Shown piece by piece: positions 24,615 through 31,974 of a stretch of DNA of 64,000 nt. Under the pieces are notes generated by a model. The model saw only the letters and a program-made list of their open reading frames with translations, did not search any database and was not told the origin of the DNA. The stretch lies in the NCBI GenBank assembly GCA_016703535.1, contig JADJBV010000001.1, forward strand, positions 6,004,001-6,068,000, written 5' to 3'. The DNA comes from Deltaproteobacteria bacterium (lineage in GTDB: Bacteria > Myxococcota > Kuafuiibacteriia > Kuafuiibacteriales > Kuafuiibacteriaceae). The translations under genes were made by a program, and so were the position numbers. Position 1 is the first letter of the stretch; every line of letters begins with the position of its first letter.

Positions 24615-26714
24615 TCAGGCCGGTCGGATCAAGGTGCCGACGCCCCGGTCGGTGAACAACTCGGCGATCAGGTTGTGCTGGACCCGGCCGTCGACCAGAT
24701 GCACCGACCCGACGCCGCCCGCCAGGGCCAACAAGGCCGCCTCCAGCTTGGGCTTCATGCCGCCCTTGATGTCGCCCCGCTCCAGCCGGTTCTTCAGCTG
24801 GTCCGAGGTCAACTCGGACACCACGTCGTCGCCCTCCATCAGCCCCGAGACGTCGCTCATGAAGATCAACTTCTCGGCGTGGAGCGCCTTGGCCAACTCG
24901 GCCGCGACGGTGTCGGCGTTGATGTTGTAGGCGGTGCCCCCTTCGCCGAGGCCGACCGGCGAGATCACCGGGATGTAGCCGTCTTGTTCGAGCATGTCGA
25001 TCAAGGCCACGTCCACCTTGTCGACCCGGCCCACCTGCCCCAGATCCCGCTCGGCCATCAGCTTGGAGGCCCGGATCAGGCCGCCGTCTTTGCCGGACAG
25101 GCCCACCGCTCGAGAGCCGGTCCGGTTCAAGGCCGCCACCAACCGCTGGTTGACGCTGCCCGAAAGCACCATCTCCACGATCTCCATCGAGCTGGCGTCG
25201 GTGATCCGTAGGCCCTCGAAGAACTCGGTCTTTTTGCCCAGCCGCTCCAGGGCCCGGGTGATCTCGGCCGAACCGCCGTGCACCACCACCGGCCTGAGGC
25301 CCACCGATCGCAACAACAATACGTCTTCGGCGAACTGCTCCTCGAGTTTGCCGTCGATCATCGCCGCCCCGCCCAGCTCGATCACCGCGCGAATCCCCCG
25401 GAAGCGATCGATGTAACGCAGGGCCTCGATCAACAACTTCTTCTTGATGGTCGGGCCCAGTTCGGCCAGCCGTTCGTTCACCGCCACCCGGCCGTCGGCC
25501 GAGGTCTGGGTGATGGCCGCGTAGTCGGCGTTGATCTTGACGTAGTCGTAGGAGAGGTCGCAGCCCCAGGCTTTGGCCTGCTGGGCGCCTTGGCCCAGAT
25601 CCACGACCACCTCGACCACCGGCGCAGCCAAGCGGTGCCGCAGGCGGCTGGGATCCGGCACCCGATACGTGCCCCGCTCGAAGAGCCGTTCGGTCTGCAC
25701 GTCCAGGGTCAAGGTCTCCAGGCTGTAGGCGGCGTCGACCTTGGAGGCGGCGGCCCCGGCGGTGGCGATCATCCGGCCCCCGGCGTTGGGATCGGCGCCG
25801 AAGATGGCGGCCTTCACCAACATCGAGCCGGCGATGGCCCGAGAGATGGCCCGGGCCTCGGACTTCTCTTTGGCGCCCCTGACCGTCACGTCGATGCGCC
25901 GGCCCGCCCCCTCACCGTCCGAGGCGATCTTTTCGGCCACCTCGGTCATCAGGTCGACCAAGGCCTCTTCCAGCACCTCGAACTCAGGCGATCCCAAGAC
26001 CACCGGCTTGTTTTCGGCCAAGCCGTTGGCCAGGGCCACCACCGCGTCGTTGGTGGACATGTCGTTGTCGATGGTCAGCTGGTTGAGGCTTTCGTTGACC
26101 GCGGTGGTCAGGGCCACCTGGAGCGCCTCTTCGTCGACGGCGGCGTCGGTGGTGATGAAGCAGAGCGTGGTCGCCAACGACGGCGCGATCATCCCGGCGC
26201 CTTTGGCGACGGCGTGCAGGCGCACCCGGGTGCCGGCCAAAAAGACCTCCCGGACCACGATCTTGGTGACCCGATCGGTGGTCAACACACTTTCGGCGAA
26301 GGTGGTGGGATCCCGAGACAACTCCTCGAGGAGATCATCCAGGCCCGCGAAGATCCGCTCCTTGGGCAGGCGGTGCCCAACCACGCCGGTGCAGGCGGTC
26401 AAGATCTCCGAGGGATCGACGCCGATCCGGGTCGCGACCTCGGCGGCCAAGGCCTCGTCGTCGGCGACGCCGGCCGGACCCGTGAGGGAGTTGGCGTTGC
26501 CGCTGACGGTGATGATCGCTCGGACCGGCTGATCGGCCCGGTTGAGGCGATCGATGCGATCCACGTTGGCGGCCCGGCTCTTGTTGGTGCTCACGCAGGC
26601 CGCCACGTGGGCCGGCACGTCGGAGATCAAGATCCCGACGTCTCGTTTGCTGCTCTTGATGCCGACGTTGCGGCCCGCCGCCAAAAATCCGTAGGGGAGC
26701 TTCTCAACGCTCAT
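24615..26714 (-). CDS. argJB: ArgJ-ArgB fusion: glutamate N-acetyltransferase / acetylglutamate kinase
   Basis: 699 residues joining two arginine-pathway enzymes. Residues 1-~400 are ArgJ (ornithine acetyltransferase): KGAGMIAPSLATTL holds the self-cleavage Thr (Thr182), and the domain ends with the family's WGCDLSYDYVKINADY. After a ~40-residue linker, ~440-699 is an amino-acid-kinase (ArgB) domain: VIELGGAAMIDG, VVVHGGSAEITR, LRITDASSMEIVEMVLSG, YNINADTVAAELA, GGMKPKLEAAL. Two conserved ArgB positions differ: the phosphate-binding Lys of K-x-GG is Glu446, and HGGG is HGGS (479-482). The start ATG at 26714 overlaps the argC stop by 4 bp. ArgJ activity looks intact; kinase activity is uncertain. 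Confidence 0.9.
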   Translation of the reverse strand: MSVEKLPYGFLAAGRNVGIKSSKRDVGILISDVPAHVAACVSTNKSRAANVDRIDRLNRADQPVRAIITVSGNANSLTGPAGVADDEALAAEVATRIGVDPSEILTACTGVVGHRLPKERIFAGLDDLLEELSRDPTTFAESVLTTDRVTKIVVREVFLAGTRVRLHAVAKGAGMIAPSLATTLCFITTDAAVDEEALQVALTTAVNESLNQLTIDNDMSTNDAVVALANGLAENKPVVLGSPEFEVLEEALVDLMTEVAEKIASDGEGAGRRIDVTVRGAKEKSEARAISRAIAGSMLVKAAIFGADPNAGGRMIATAGAAASKVDAAYSLETLTLDVQTERLFERGTYRVPDPSRLRHRLAAPVVEVVVDLGQGAQQAKAWGCDLSYDYVKINADYAAITQTSADGRVAVNERLAELGPTIKKKLLIEALRYIDRFRGIRAVIELGGAAMIDGKLEEQFAEDVLLLRSVGLRPVVVHGGSAEITRALERLGKKTEFFEGLRITDASSMEIVEMVLSGSVNQRLVAALNRTGSRAVGLSGKDGGLIRASKLMAERDLGQVGRVDKVDVALIDMLEQDGYIPVISPVGLGEGGTAYNINADTVAAELAKALHAEKLIFMSDVSGLMEGDDVVSELTSDQLKNRLERGDIKGGMKPKLEAALLALAGGVGSVHLVDGRVQHNLIAELFTDRGVGTLIRPA

Positions 26715-27742
26715 CGTCCGGTCACCCAACCTTCGGGCAAGAGCCCCGTCGTCTCGGGCAGGTTCAACATGCGGTTCAGGTTTTGGACGGCCTGCCCGGC
26801 CGCGCCCTTCACCAAATTGTCGATCGCCGCGAAGGCCAAGACGGCCTGGACCCGCGGATCGTAGCGGGCGTGGAGCTCCACGAAGTTGCTGCCGGTCAAG
26901 GTGCCGGTCTCGGGCGGCCGCTCCGAGATCCGCACGAAGGGGTGAGCGCGGTAGGCGTTTTGCAAGGCAACTTGCACTTTCTCTTCGGTCGTCCCCGGCG
27001 CGGCCGGCAAATAGGCCGACACCATCAGGCCCCGGCGCATCGGGATCAGGTGGGCGCTGAAGCTGACGGTGATCGGCCGCCCTGCCACCTGGCTCAGCGC
27101 CTGCTCGATCTCGGGCGTGTGTTGGTGTTGGAGCAAGCGATAGGGCCGAAGGTTGGCGTCGACCTCGGCGTGGAGCAGTCCCTCGTCCAAGGTGCGTCCG
27201 GCCCCGGTGGTGCCGCTTTTGCCGTCCAGGAAGATGGGCGCCCCGGGTGGGACCAGGCCGGCCGAGAGGAAAGGCGCTACGGCCATGATCGCCGCGGTCG
27301 CGTAACACCCGGGGTTGGCGACCAAACGCCCCGGCGGCGGGGCCGAAGGGAGCTCGGGCAGGCCGTAGACCGCTTCGGCCAACGCCGGCCCGGCGTCGTG
27401 GGCAAAGCCGTACCAGGTTGGGTAGGCCGCGGGGTCCTGGAGGCGGAAGGCACCCGAAAGATCGATGACCCGCAGCCCTCGGGCCAGGAGCCGGGGCGCG
27501 AGGGCCAAGCTGGTCCTGGCCGGCGTCGCCAAAAACGCGATCTCGCCGGACAAGGCCTCCACGGCCTCGTGGGGCTGAAACTTCAACTCCCGGGGAAAGC
27601 TGGGCACCCGCCGACGGACCGGCTCCCCGGCGTATTTGTCGGAGCTGGCGCCGACGACCTCGACCTCGGGATGGGCGCCCAGGAGGCGCAACAACTCCAG
27701 GCCCGAATAACCCGAGGCACCGAAGATCAGGACCGCCGCCAC
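26711..27742 (-). CDS. argC: N-acetyl-gamma-glutamyl-phosphate reductase
   Basis: Reduces N-acetylglutamyl phosphate with NADPH in arginine synthesis. 343 residues from the GTG at 27742, chosen because the nucleotide-binding motif (VLIFGASGYSGLELLRLL) then begins at residue 4 as is usual; an upstream TTG at 27778 would add 12 residues. The active-site Cys is in VANPGCYATAAI; GKSGTTGAGRTLDEGLLHAE and LLQHQHTPEIEQ are the family's substrate-binding segments, with SFSAHLIPMRRGL near the C-terminus. It is the first gene of the arg cluster and overlaps argJB by 4 bp. It lies 32 bp downstream of the MYXO-CTERM protein gene. Confidence 0.94.
   Translation of the reverse strand: MAAVLIFGASGYSGLELLRLLGAHPEVEVVGASSDKYAGEPVRRRVPSFPRELKFQPHEAVEALSGEIAFLATPARTSLALAPRLLARGLRVIDLSGAFRLQDPAAYPTWYGFAHDAGPALAEAVYGLPELPSAPPPGRLVANPGCYATAAIMAVAPFLSAGLVPPGAPIFLDGKSGTTGAGRTLDEGLLHAEVDANLRPYRLLQHQHTPEIEQALSQVAGRPITVSFSAHLIPMRRGLMVSAYLPAAPGTTEEKVQVALQNAYRAHPFVRISERPPETGTLTGSNFVELHARYDPRVQAVLAFAAIDNLVKGAAGQAVQNLNRMLNLPETTGLLPEGWVTGR
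26962..26975. repeat. Palindrome GCAAG-N4-CTTGC
   Basis: Spacer GCAA; arms TGCAAG/CTTGCA. Inside argC. Confidence 0.6.
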
Positions 27743-27774
27743 GCCCCGTTTACGCGCGAATCGGCGGCCTATGG

Positions 27775-29751
27775 TCAAGCCTGGAATCGGCGTCGACGGA
27801 AGAGCAGGAGCAACCCGAGGAACAAGACCGGTGAACCGGCGGCGCTGGAGCGGGAGACGCAGGTGCAGCCGTCTTCGACCACCTCACCCTCGGGTCGGGT
27901 GACGGTGAGGGCCAAGGCCACCTCCCGGACTCGCCCGGCCCCGTCTTCGATCCGAACCGCAAAGCCCTTGGTTTCGTTGCGGTAGCCGAGGCCGTAGATC
28001 CGGGCTTGGCCCTCGGGTGCGCCCTCTTGGGTCAGGTAGAAGCCTTCGACGAGGGAGGTGCCCGGGACCAAGCGGTACTCGAAAGGTGGCACGCCACCTT
28101 CGACCTCGAGGAAAGTTTCGTAGCGGCTCCGGACCAAAGCCGGCGGGAGGGTACGGCTCTTGAGGCCAAAGGCACCGGCGTCCTCGATGGAGACGACGAT
28201 CAAGGCTTCGTCGGAGGTGGGGGTGCGACCGGCCCCGGTGGCCCGGACCAACACCTTGAACTCACCGACCTGGGCGGGTGTGCCCTTCAGGTGACCGTCT
28301 TCGGTGACCGTCAGGCCCGCAGGCGGCCGGGACAAAGCCTCCCAGCGGTAGGGCGCGCGGCCGCCGGTGGCCGACAAGGCGAAGTCCACGGGGGCCCCGA
28401 CCGGAAGGGGCGGCGGCATATTGAGCAACACCAAGACGCCGGCGGTGGGCGTGATCCGAACTTCGTATTCCGCGGTAGCGATGGCGCCCAGACGATCCCG
28501 CACACCGATCCGGAAGTCGAAGGTGCCGAGGGTATCGGGCAGGCCGGACAAGATGCCCTCGCTGGTCAGATCCAAGCCGGACGGGAGCAGGCCCCCTTCC
28601 GGCGCGACGAACCAGCTGTACGGCCCTTCACCGCCCAACGCGACCAAACGTTGTTCGTAGGGCATCAACAGGTAGCCGTCCCGGGCCTCCCGGGTGGTGA
28701 TGTCGAGGGGCGCGTTGGTCGAGGCGATCTCGATCGCATACGCCTTGGTCGTGGAGAGGCCGCGGCTTGCGACCCGCACCGTAAAGGAGGATCGGCCGGT
28801 GCGCAGCGGCAGACCGGACAAGAGGCCGGTCTCGCTGAGCTCGAGGCCATCCGGCAAGGCACCTTGCACGACGTTGTAGGTATATCGGCCGTCGCCGCCG
28901 CTGGCGCCGAAGCGGATCTCGTAGCGGATGCCCAAGGTGCCGTCGGTGACCGACTCGGTGTCCAAGCTGAGGGACTCGGCGAAGACCAAGTAGGGCGCGG
29001 GCCGCAGGTACGAGTTGTCGAGGGGCGTCGCGTCACCGCTCACTTGATCCGGGTCGAGCACCAGGCCCAGGTACCGAGATCCGACCGGGACGCTGACGGG
29101 CACCTGGGCGATGATGCGCCCCGCCACCGGGGTCAGCGGGTTGGCCTCGACGGTCACGCGCCCCAAAAAATAGTCCGAGTTGGTGATCTCTTGGTCGTCG
29201 CTCAGGTAAGCGGCAACATCGACGAAGGTCCCTTGGGAGCCCACGTCCCGCACCAAGAAGTCGATCGGGAAGGAGTCCCCGGCCCGGCCCTCGATGGCGG
29301 CAGCGGACACGTCACTGAGGAACAGATCCGGGGCCGGAGCCAAGATCCGCAAGGTGTCGGCGTCGACCGCGTGGTTGTCGAGCTCGTTGCGTTCGTTGAT
29401 CGTGCCGTTGGGATCGACCACCAGCGCGACCTGGAAGATCCCGCTGACGTTGTTGGGGATGGTGACGGTGCGCTGAAAGTTGGCGGTGCCGCCGGCGGCG
29501 ATCGACGTGCCGGAGTAGGTGCCGAGCACGGTCGCGCCGTTGAGGATGCCCCCGGCGGTCAACAACAAGCGGTACTGATAGTTGCCGCTGGCGACGTCGC
29601 CCGTGGACTCGACGATGAGATCAAAAGTCGCGGGCGCTCCCGCTTCGAGCAAGGTCGGGCCGCTGATCCCCGCCGCCCGAAGGTTGCGCCCCACTTGAGC
29701 CGAAGCCGGCGAGGCCATGAGGAGCCCTGCCAAGACCAAAACCGCCCGCAT
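27775..29751 (-). CDS. CARDB / putative-Ig MYXO-CTERM surface protein (single unit)
   Basis: 658 residues. Signal peptide MRAVLVLAGLLMASPASA, then Gln as mature first residue. Two CARDB-like adhesion domains follow (~20-250; the NERNELDNHA and TPLDNSYLRP ends are typical), then four putative-Ig (He_PIG) repeats recognised by the GG-x-x-PY-x-W / G-x-P pattern (GGEGPYSWF, GGRAPYRWEA, GGVPPFEYRL). The C-terminus is a MYXO-CTERM tail: DGCTCVSR, hydrophobic helix VLFLGLLLLF, then RRRR. It is thus secreted and sorted to the cell surface. It is a stand-alone paralogue of the B-type units in the giant ORF at 36640-48639, lacking their N-terminal beta domain. The ATG at 29751 is chosen because the signal peptide starts there. 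Confidence 0.85.
   Translation of the reverse strand: MRAVLVLAGLLMASPASAQVGRNLRAAGISGPTLLEAGAPATFDLIVESTGDVASGNYQYRLLLTAGGILNGATVLGTYSGTSIAAGGTANFQRTVTIPNNVSGIFQVALVVDPNGTINERNELDNHAVDADTLRILAPAPDLFLSDVSAAAIEGRAGDSFPIDFLVRDVGSQGTFVDVAAYLSDDQEITNSDYFLGRVTVEANPLTPVAGRIIAQVPVSVPVGSRYLGLVLDPDQVSGDATPLDNSYLRPAPYLVFAESLSLDTESVTDGTLGIRYEIRFGASGGDGRYTYNVVQGALPDGLELSETGLLSGLPLRTGRSSFTVRVASRGLSTTKAYAIEIASTNAPLDITTREARDGYLLMPYEQRLVALGGEGPYSWFVAPEGGLLPSGLDLTSEGILSGLPDTLGTFDFRIGVRDRLGAIATAEYEVRITPTAGVLVLLNMPPPLPVGAPVDFALSATGGRAPYRWEALSRPPAGLTVTEDGHLKGTPAQVGEFKVLVRATGAGRTPTSDEALIVVSIEDAGAFGLKSRTLPPALVRSRYETFLEVEGGVPPFEYRLVPGTSLVEGFYLTQEGAPEGQARIYGLGYRNETKGFAVRIEDGAGRVREVALALTVTRPEGEVVEDGCTCVSRSSAAGSPVLFLGLLLLFRRRRFQA
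28854..28867. repeat. Palindrome GCAAG-N4-CTTGC
   Basis: Spacer GCAC; inner pairing GCAAGG/CCTTGC. Inside the single-unit MYXO-CTERM gene. Confidence 0.6.
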
Positions 29752-29998
29752 CCGGCGCACCTTAGTGGTTCGGGTCGGGAGGGACTGTCGGTGGTTCGTC
29801 GGAGCTAGGATCATAACGGCGCCCATGGGCTAACCCGGGATTTCCGCGGCCAAGGCCGTTAGGAAACGCGCGAGGAAGGCCTGTATTCCAGGGGTTGTGC
29901 AAGAGCAAGGCCGAGGAGTCTTGGGGGCCCGGTCCGGCAAAGCCAGGCAAAGCCGGCCCACCCCTCTACGCCCTGCACGCCCCCGCCGAGAAAGAACC

Positions 29999-30057
29999 GC
30001 CTCTGAGACCCCCAGTTCCTCAGGCTCCTGGGTTCCAGCATTCCTAAGCGGTCCTCC
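29999..30057. repeat. Direct repeat, copy 1
   Basis: About 59 bp nearly identical to 30212-30270; both contain TTCCTCAGGCTCCTGG and TTCCAGCATTCCTAAG. Copy 1 has one extra base (CCCCCAG against CCCAAG), which would break a reading frame. The copies are 213 bp apart. Confidence 0.75.
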
Positions 30058-30126
30058 ATCCCCCACCCCCGCCGGCGTGGGCCGGCAGGTCGTTCCCGGG
30101 GAGCCGGCGGATGAACCGCTTAGGAA
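30041..30126. repeat. Inverted repeat / potential stem-loop
   Basis: TTCCTAAGCGGT at 30041-30052 is the exact reverse complement of 30115-30126 (12-bp perfect arms). The 62-base loop holds further self-complementary GC runs (GCCGGCGTGGGCCGGC). It could be a structured RNA, a REP-like element or a strong terminator for the LysR gene; no T-run follows. Confidence 0.5.
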
Positions 30127-30211
30127 GCCAAAAAACCAGGAGGAGTCCCCCAACAAGCCGGCGTCCCCTGCTTCAAGCAAGCACCGACACCCGAACCCTG
30201 CTTGAAAAACG

Positions 30212-30270
30212 CGCCTCTGAGACCCAAGTTCCTCAGGCTCCTGGCTTCCAGCATTCCTAAGGGATCCTCC
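30212..30270. repeat. Direct repeat, copy 2
   Basis: Second copy of the ~59-bp repeat at 29999-30057. It lacks the inverted-repeat partner that follows copy 1 and is followed by GGGGAGCCGGC, a sequence that also follows copy 1, so the original unit may be about 100 bp. Confidence 0.7.
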
Positions 30271-30310
30271 CAACCCACCGTCGACCCGCAACCACCGACG
30301 GGGAGCCGGC

Positions 30311-31216
30311 TCAGGCGCGCCCGAGGGTCTCGCGCAAAAACCCGCTGAAGGCCCGGACGTTCGGGGTCCGGGCCCGCTCGGGCAGGGCGACGGCGTGGAC
30401 CGGGGGGCCGGGCACCGAATAGGCCGGCAGGACCTCGACCAAGCGGCCGGTGGCCAGGGCCTCCTCGACGAAGACGTCCAGCCCCTGCACGAGGCCGAGG
30501 CCCGCAGCGGCCGCCTCCAGGAGATGTTCACCTTGGTCGATTCGCACCCGGCTGTTCGGGTTGAGCTCGATGGCCCGGGCGCTGACGGGATCTCGAAAGA
30601 TCCAACGGCGAGGACGACCGCTGGGCGGCACGAAGCTGAGAGCGTCGTGTTCACCCAGCTCCTCGGGGCGGGTGGGCGTGCCGCGACGGGCCAGATAGGC
30701 CGGCGCCGCCACCAACACCCAGCGAGTGTCGCGGAGGTGCCGGGCCACCAAGGGCGAGTCATGGAGGGGCGCGATCCGCACCGCCAGATCGATGCCCTCT
30801 TCACCGAGGCGCACCATCCGATCCGACAGTGACAGGCGCAGGGACAAGGCCGGGTAACGTTGGAGCAGCTCGGGCAAGGCCTGGGTGATGCGGCGCGCCA
30901 AGGTGGCCGGCACGCTGACGTGGAGTTCACCTTTGGGTTGGCGGCGGGACTGGGACAACACGAGCTGGGCCTCGCCCAAGGCCTCGACCGCCACCTTGGC
31001 CCGGCGCAGCAGTTCGGTGCCCTCGGGGGTCAAGGCCACCCGCCTCGAGCTGCGGACCAACAACCGAACACCCAGCCGGGCCTCCAGCTTGAGCACCGCT
31101 TTACTGACCGCGGCGGTGCTCACGCCGAGGCGTTCGGCGGCGGCCCTGAAGCTGAGCAACTCCGCCACGTGGAGGAAAGGCACAACACCAGCGAAGGGAT
31201 CGGTCGAGGAGATCAT
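30311..31216 (-). CDS. LysR-family transcriptional regulator
   Basis: 301 residues. The N-terminal winged helix-turn-helix reads FLHVAELLSFRAAAERLGVS, then TAAVSKAVLKLEARLGVRLL, the standard LysR DNA-binding segment. The effector domain (GELHVSVPATLARRI onward; DLAVRIAPLHDSPLVARHL) is of the CrgA/DmlR-like subgroup. The ATG at 31216 is used; a TTG directly before it was not preferred. It is divergent from the NAD(P)-binding oxidoreductase at 31302, with 85 bp between them. This is the classic arrangement in which a LysR protein controls its neighbour. The inducer is unknown. Confidence 0.93.
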   Translation of the reverse strand: MISSTDPFAGVVPFLHVAELLSFRAAAERLGVSTAAVSKAVLKLEARLGVRLLVRSSRRVALTPEGTELLRRAKVAVEALGEAQLVLSQSRRQPKGELHVSVPATLARRITQALPELLQRYPALSLRLSLSDRMVRLGEEGIDLAVRIAPLHDSPLVARHLRDTRWVLVAAPAYLARRGTPTRPEELGEHDALSFVPPSGRPRRWIFRDPVSARAIELNPNSRVRIDQGEHLLEAAAAGLGLVQGLDVFVEEALATGRLVEVLPAYSVPGPPVHAVALPERARTPNVRAFSGFLRETLGRA

Positions 31217-31301
31217 CAACTTTTGGTTGACGATAAATGGACCAGGGCGACCTCGTCAAAGGGCGGCGCCGGACTTAAGAGAGAGGCCGGAGGAACGAAC
31301 C

Positions 31302-31952
31302 ATGAAGATCGGAATTTTGGGCACGGGGATGGTGGGCGCCGGCTTGGGCGCCAAGTTGGTGCAGCTGGGCCACCAGGTGAAGATGGGCTCCCGCACCGCG
31401 GCCCACGAAAAAGCGGTCGCCTGGGCCAAAGCGGCCGGGAACAACGCCTCCTACGGCACCTTCGCCGACGCGGCCGCCTTCGGTGAGCTGGTCCTCAACT
31501 GCACCTTGGGCAGCGCCTCGATGGAGGCGCTCCAAGCCGCCGGCGCCAAAAACCTCGCGGGCAAGGTGGTGATCGACACCTCCAACCCCCTGGACTTCAG
31601 CAAAGGTTTCCCGCCCAGCCTGTTCGCCGGCAACACCGACTCCCTGGGTGAACAACTGCAGCGCGCCTTCCCTGAGGCCAAGCTGGTCAAGACCCTCAAC
31701 ACCATCAGCGTCTCGGTGATGGTCGACCCCGCCAAGTTGGGCGCCGAAACCGACGTCTTCCTCAGCGGCAACGACGAGGCCGCCAAAGCCCAGGCCGCCG
31801 AGCTGCTCAAGAGCTTCGGCTGGAAGAGCATCGTCGACCTCGGCGACCTCTCCACCGCCCGCGGCACCGAAAGTTACCTCGCCCTGTGGGTGCGGCTCTA
31901 CGGCGCCTTCAAGACCCCGGACCTGAACCTGAAGATCGTCCGGGCCCGCTGA
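31302..31952 (+). CDS. NAD(P)-binding oxidoreductase (F420-reductase-like)
   Basis: 216 residues. The N-terminus KIGILGTGMVGAGLGAKLVQ is a Rossmann motif, and MGSRT follows at the end of beta-2, as in NADPH-binding members of the NADP oxidoreductase coenzyme-F420-dependent family. GKVVIDTSNPLDF and KLVKTLNTIS are also typical of that family. F420 use is not implied: many proteobacterial members reduce other substrates. The ATG at 31302 has a strong ribosome site (GGAGG) about 8 bases upstream. It is divergent from the LysR gene and probably regulated by it. Confidence 0.88.
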   Translation: MKIGILGTGMVGAGLGAKLVQLGHQVKMGSRTAAHEKAVAWAKAAGNNASYGTFADAAAFGELVLNCTLGSASMEALQAAGAKNLAGKVVIDTSNPLDFSKGFPPSLFAGNTDSLGEQLQRAFPEAKLVKTLNTISVSVMVDPAKLGAETDVFLSGNDEAAKAQAAELLKSFGWKSIVDLGDLSTARGTESYLALWVRLYGAFKTPDLNLKIVRAR

Positions 31953-31974
31953 TCGGCCCGGCTCGAAACTCGCG

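Larger units (their letters stand above)
29752..30310. other. 559-bp intergenic region with repeats
   Basis: This region lies between the MYXO-CTERM protein gene and the LysR gene, both minus-strand. It holds two imperfect direct repeats (29999-30057 and 30212-30270) and a long inverted repeat (30041-30126). A minus-strand open frame crosses it, but an indel between the repeat copies shifts the frame, so I read it as non-coding. No promoter could be assigned. Confidence 0.6.

Noticed and set aside
29830..30930. Minus-strand open frame of 366 residues across the repeat region and the LysR gene
   Set aside because: It overlaps LysR in another frame, has low-complexity translation, and the repeat copies inside it differ by a frame-shifting indel.
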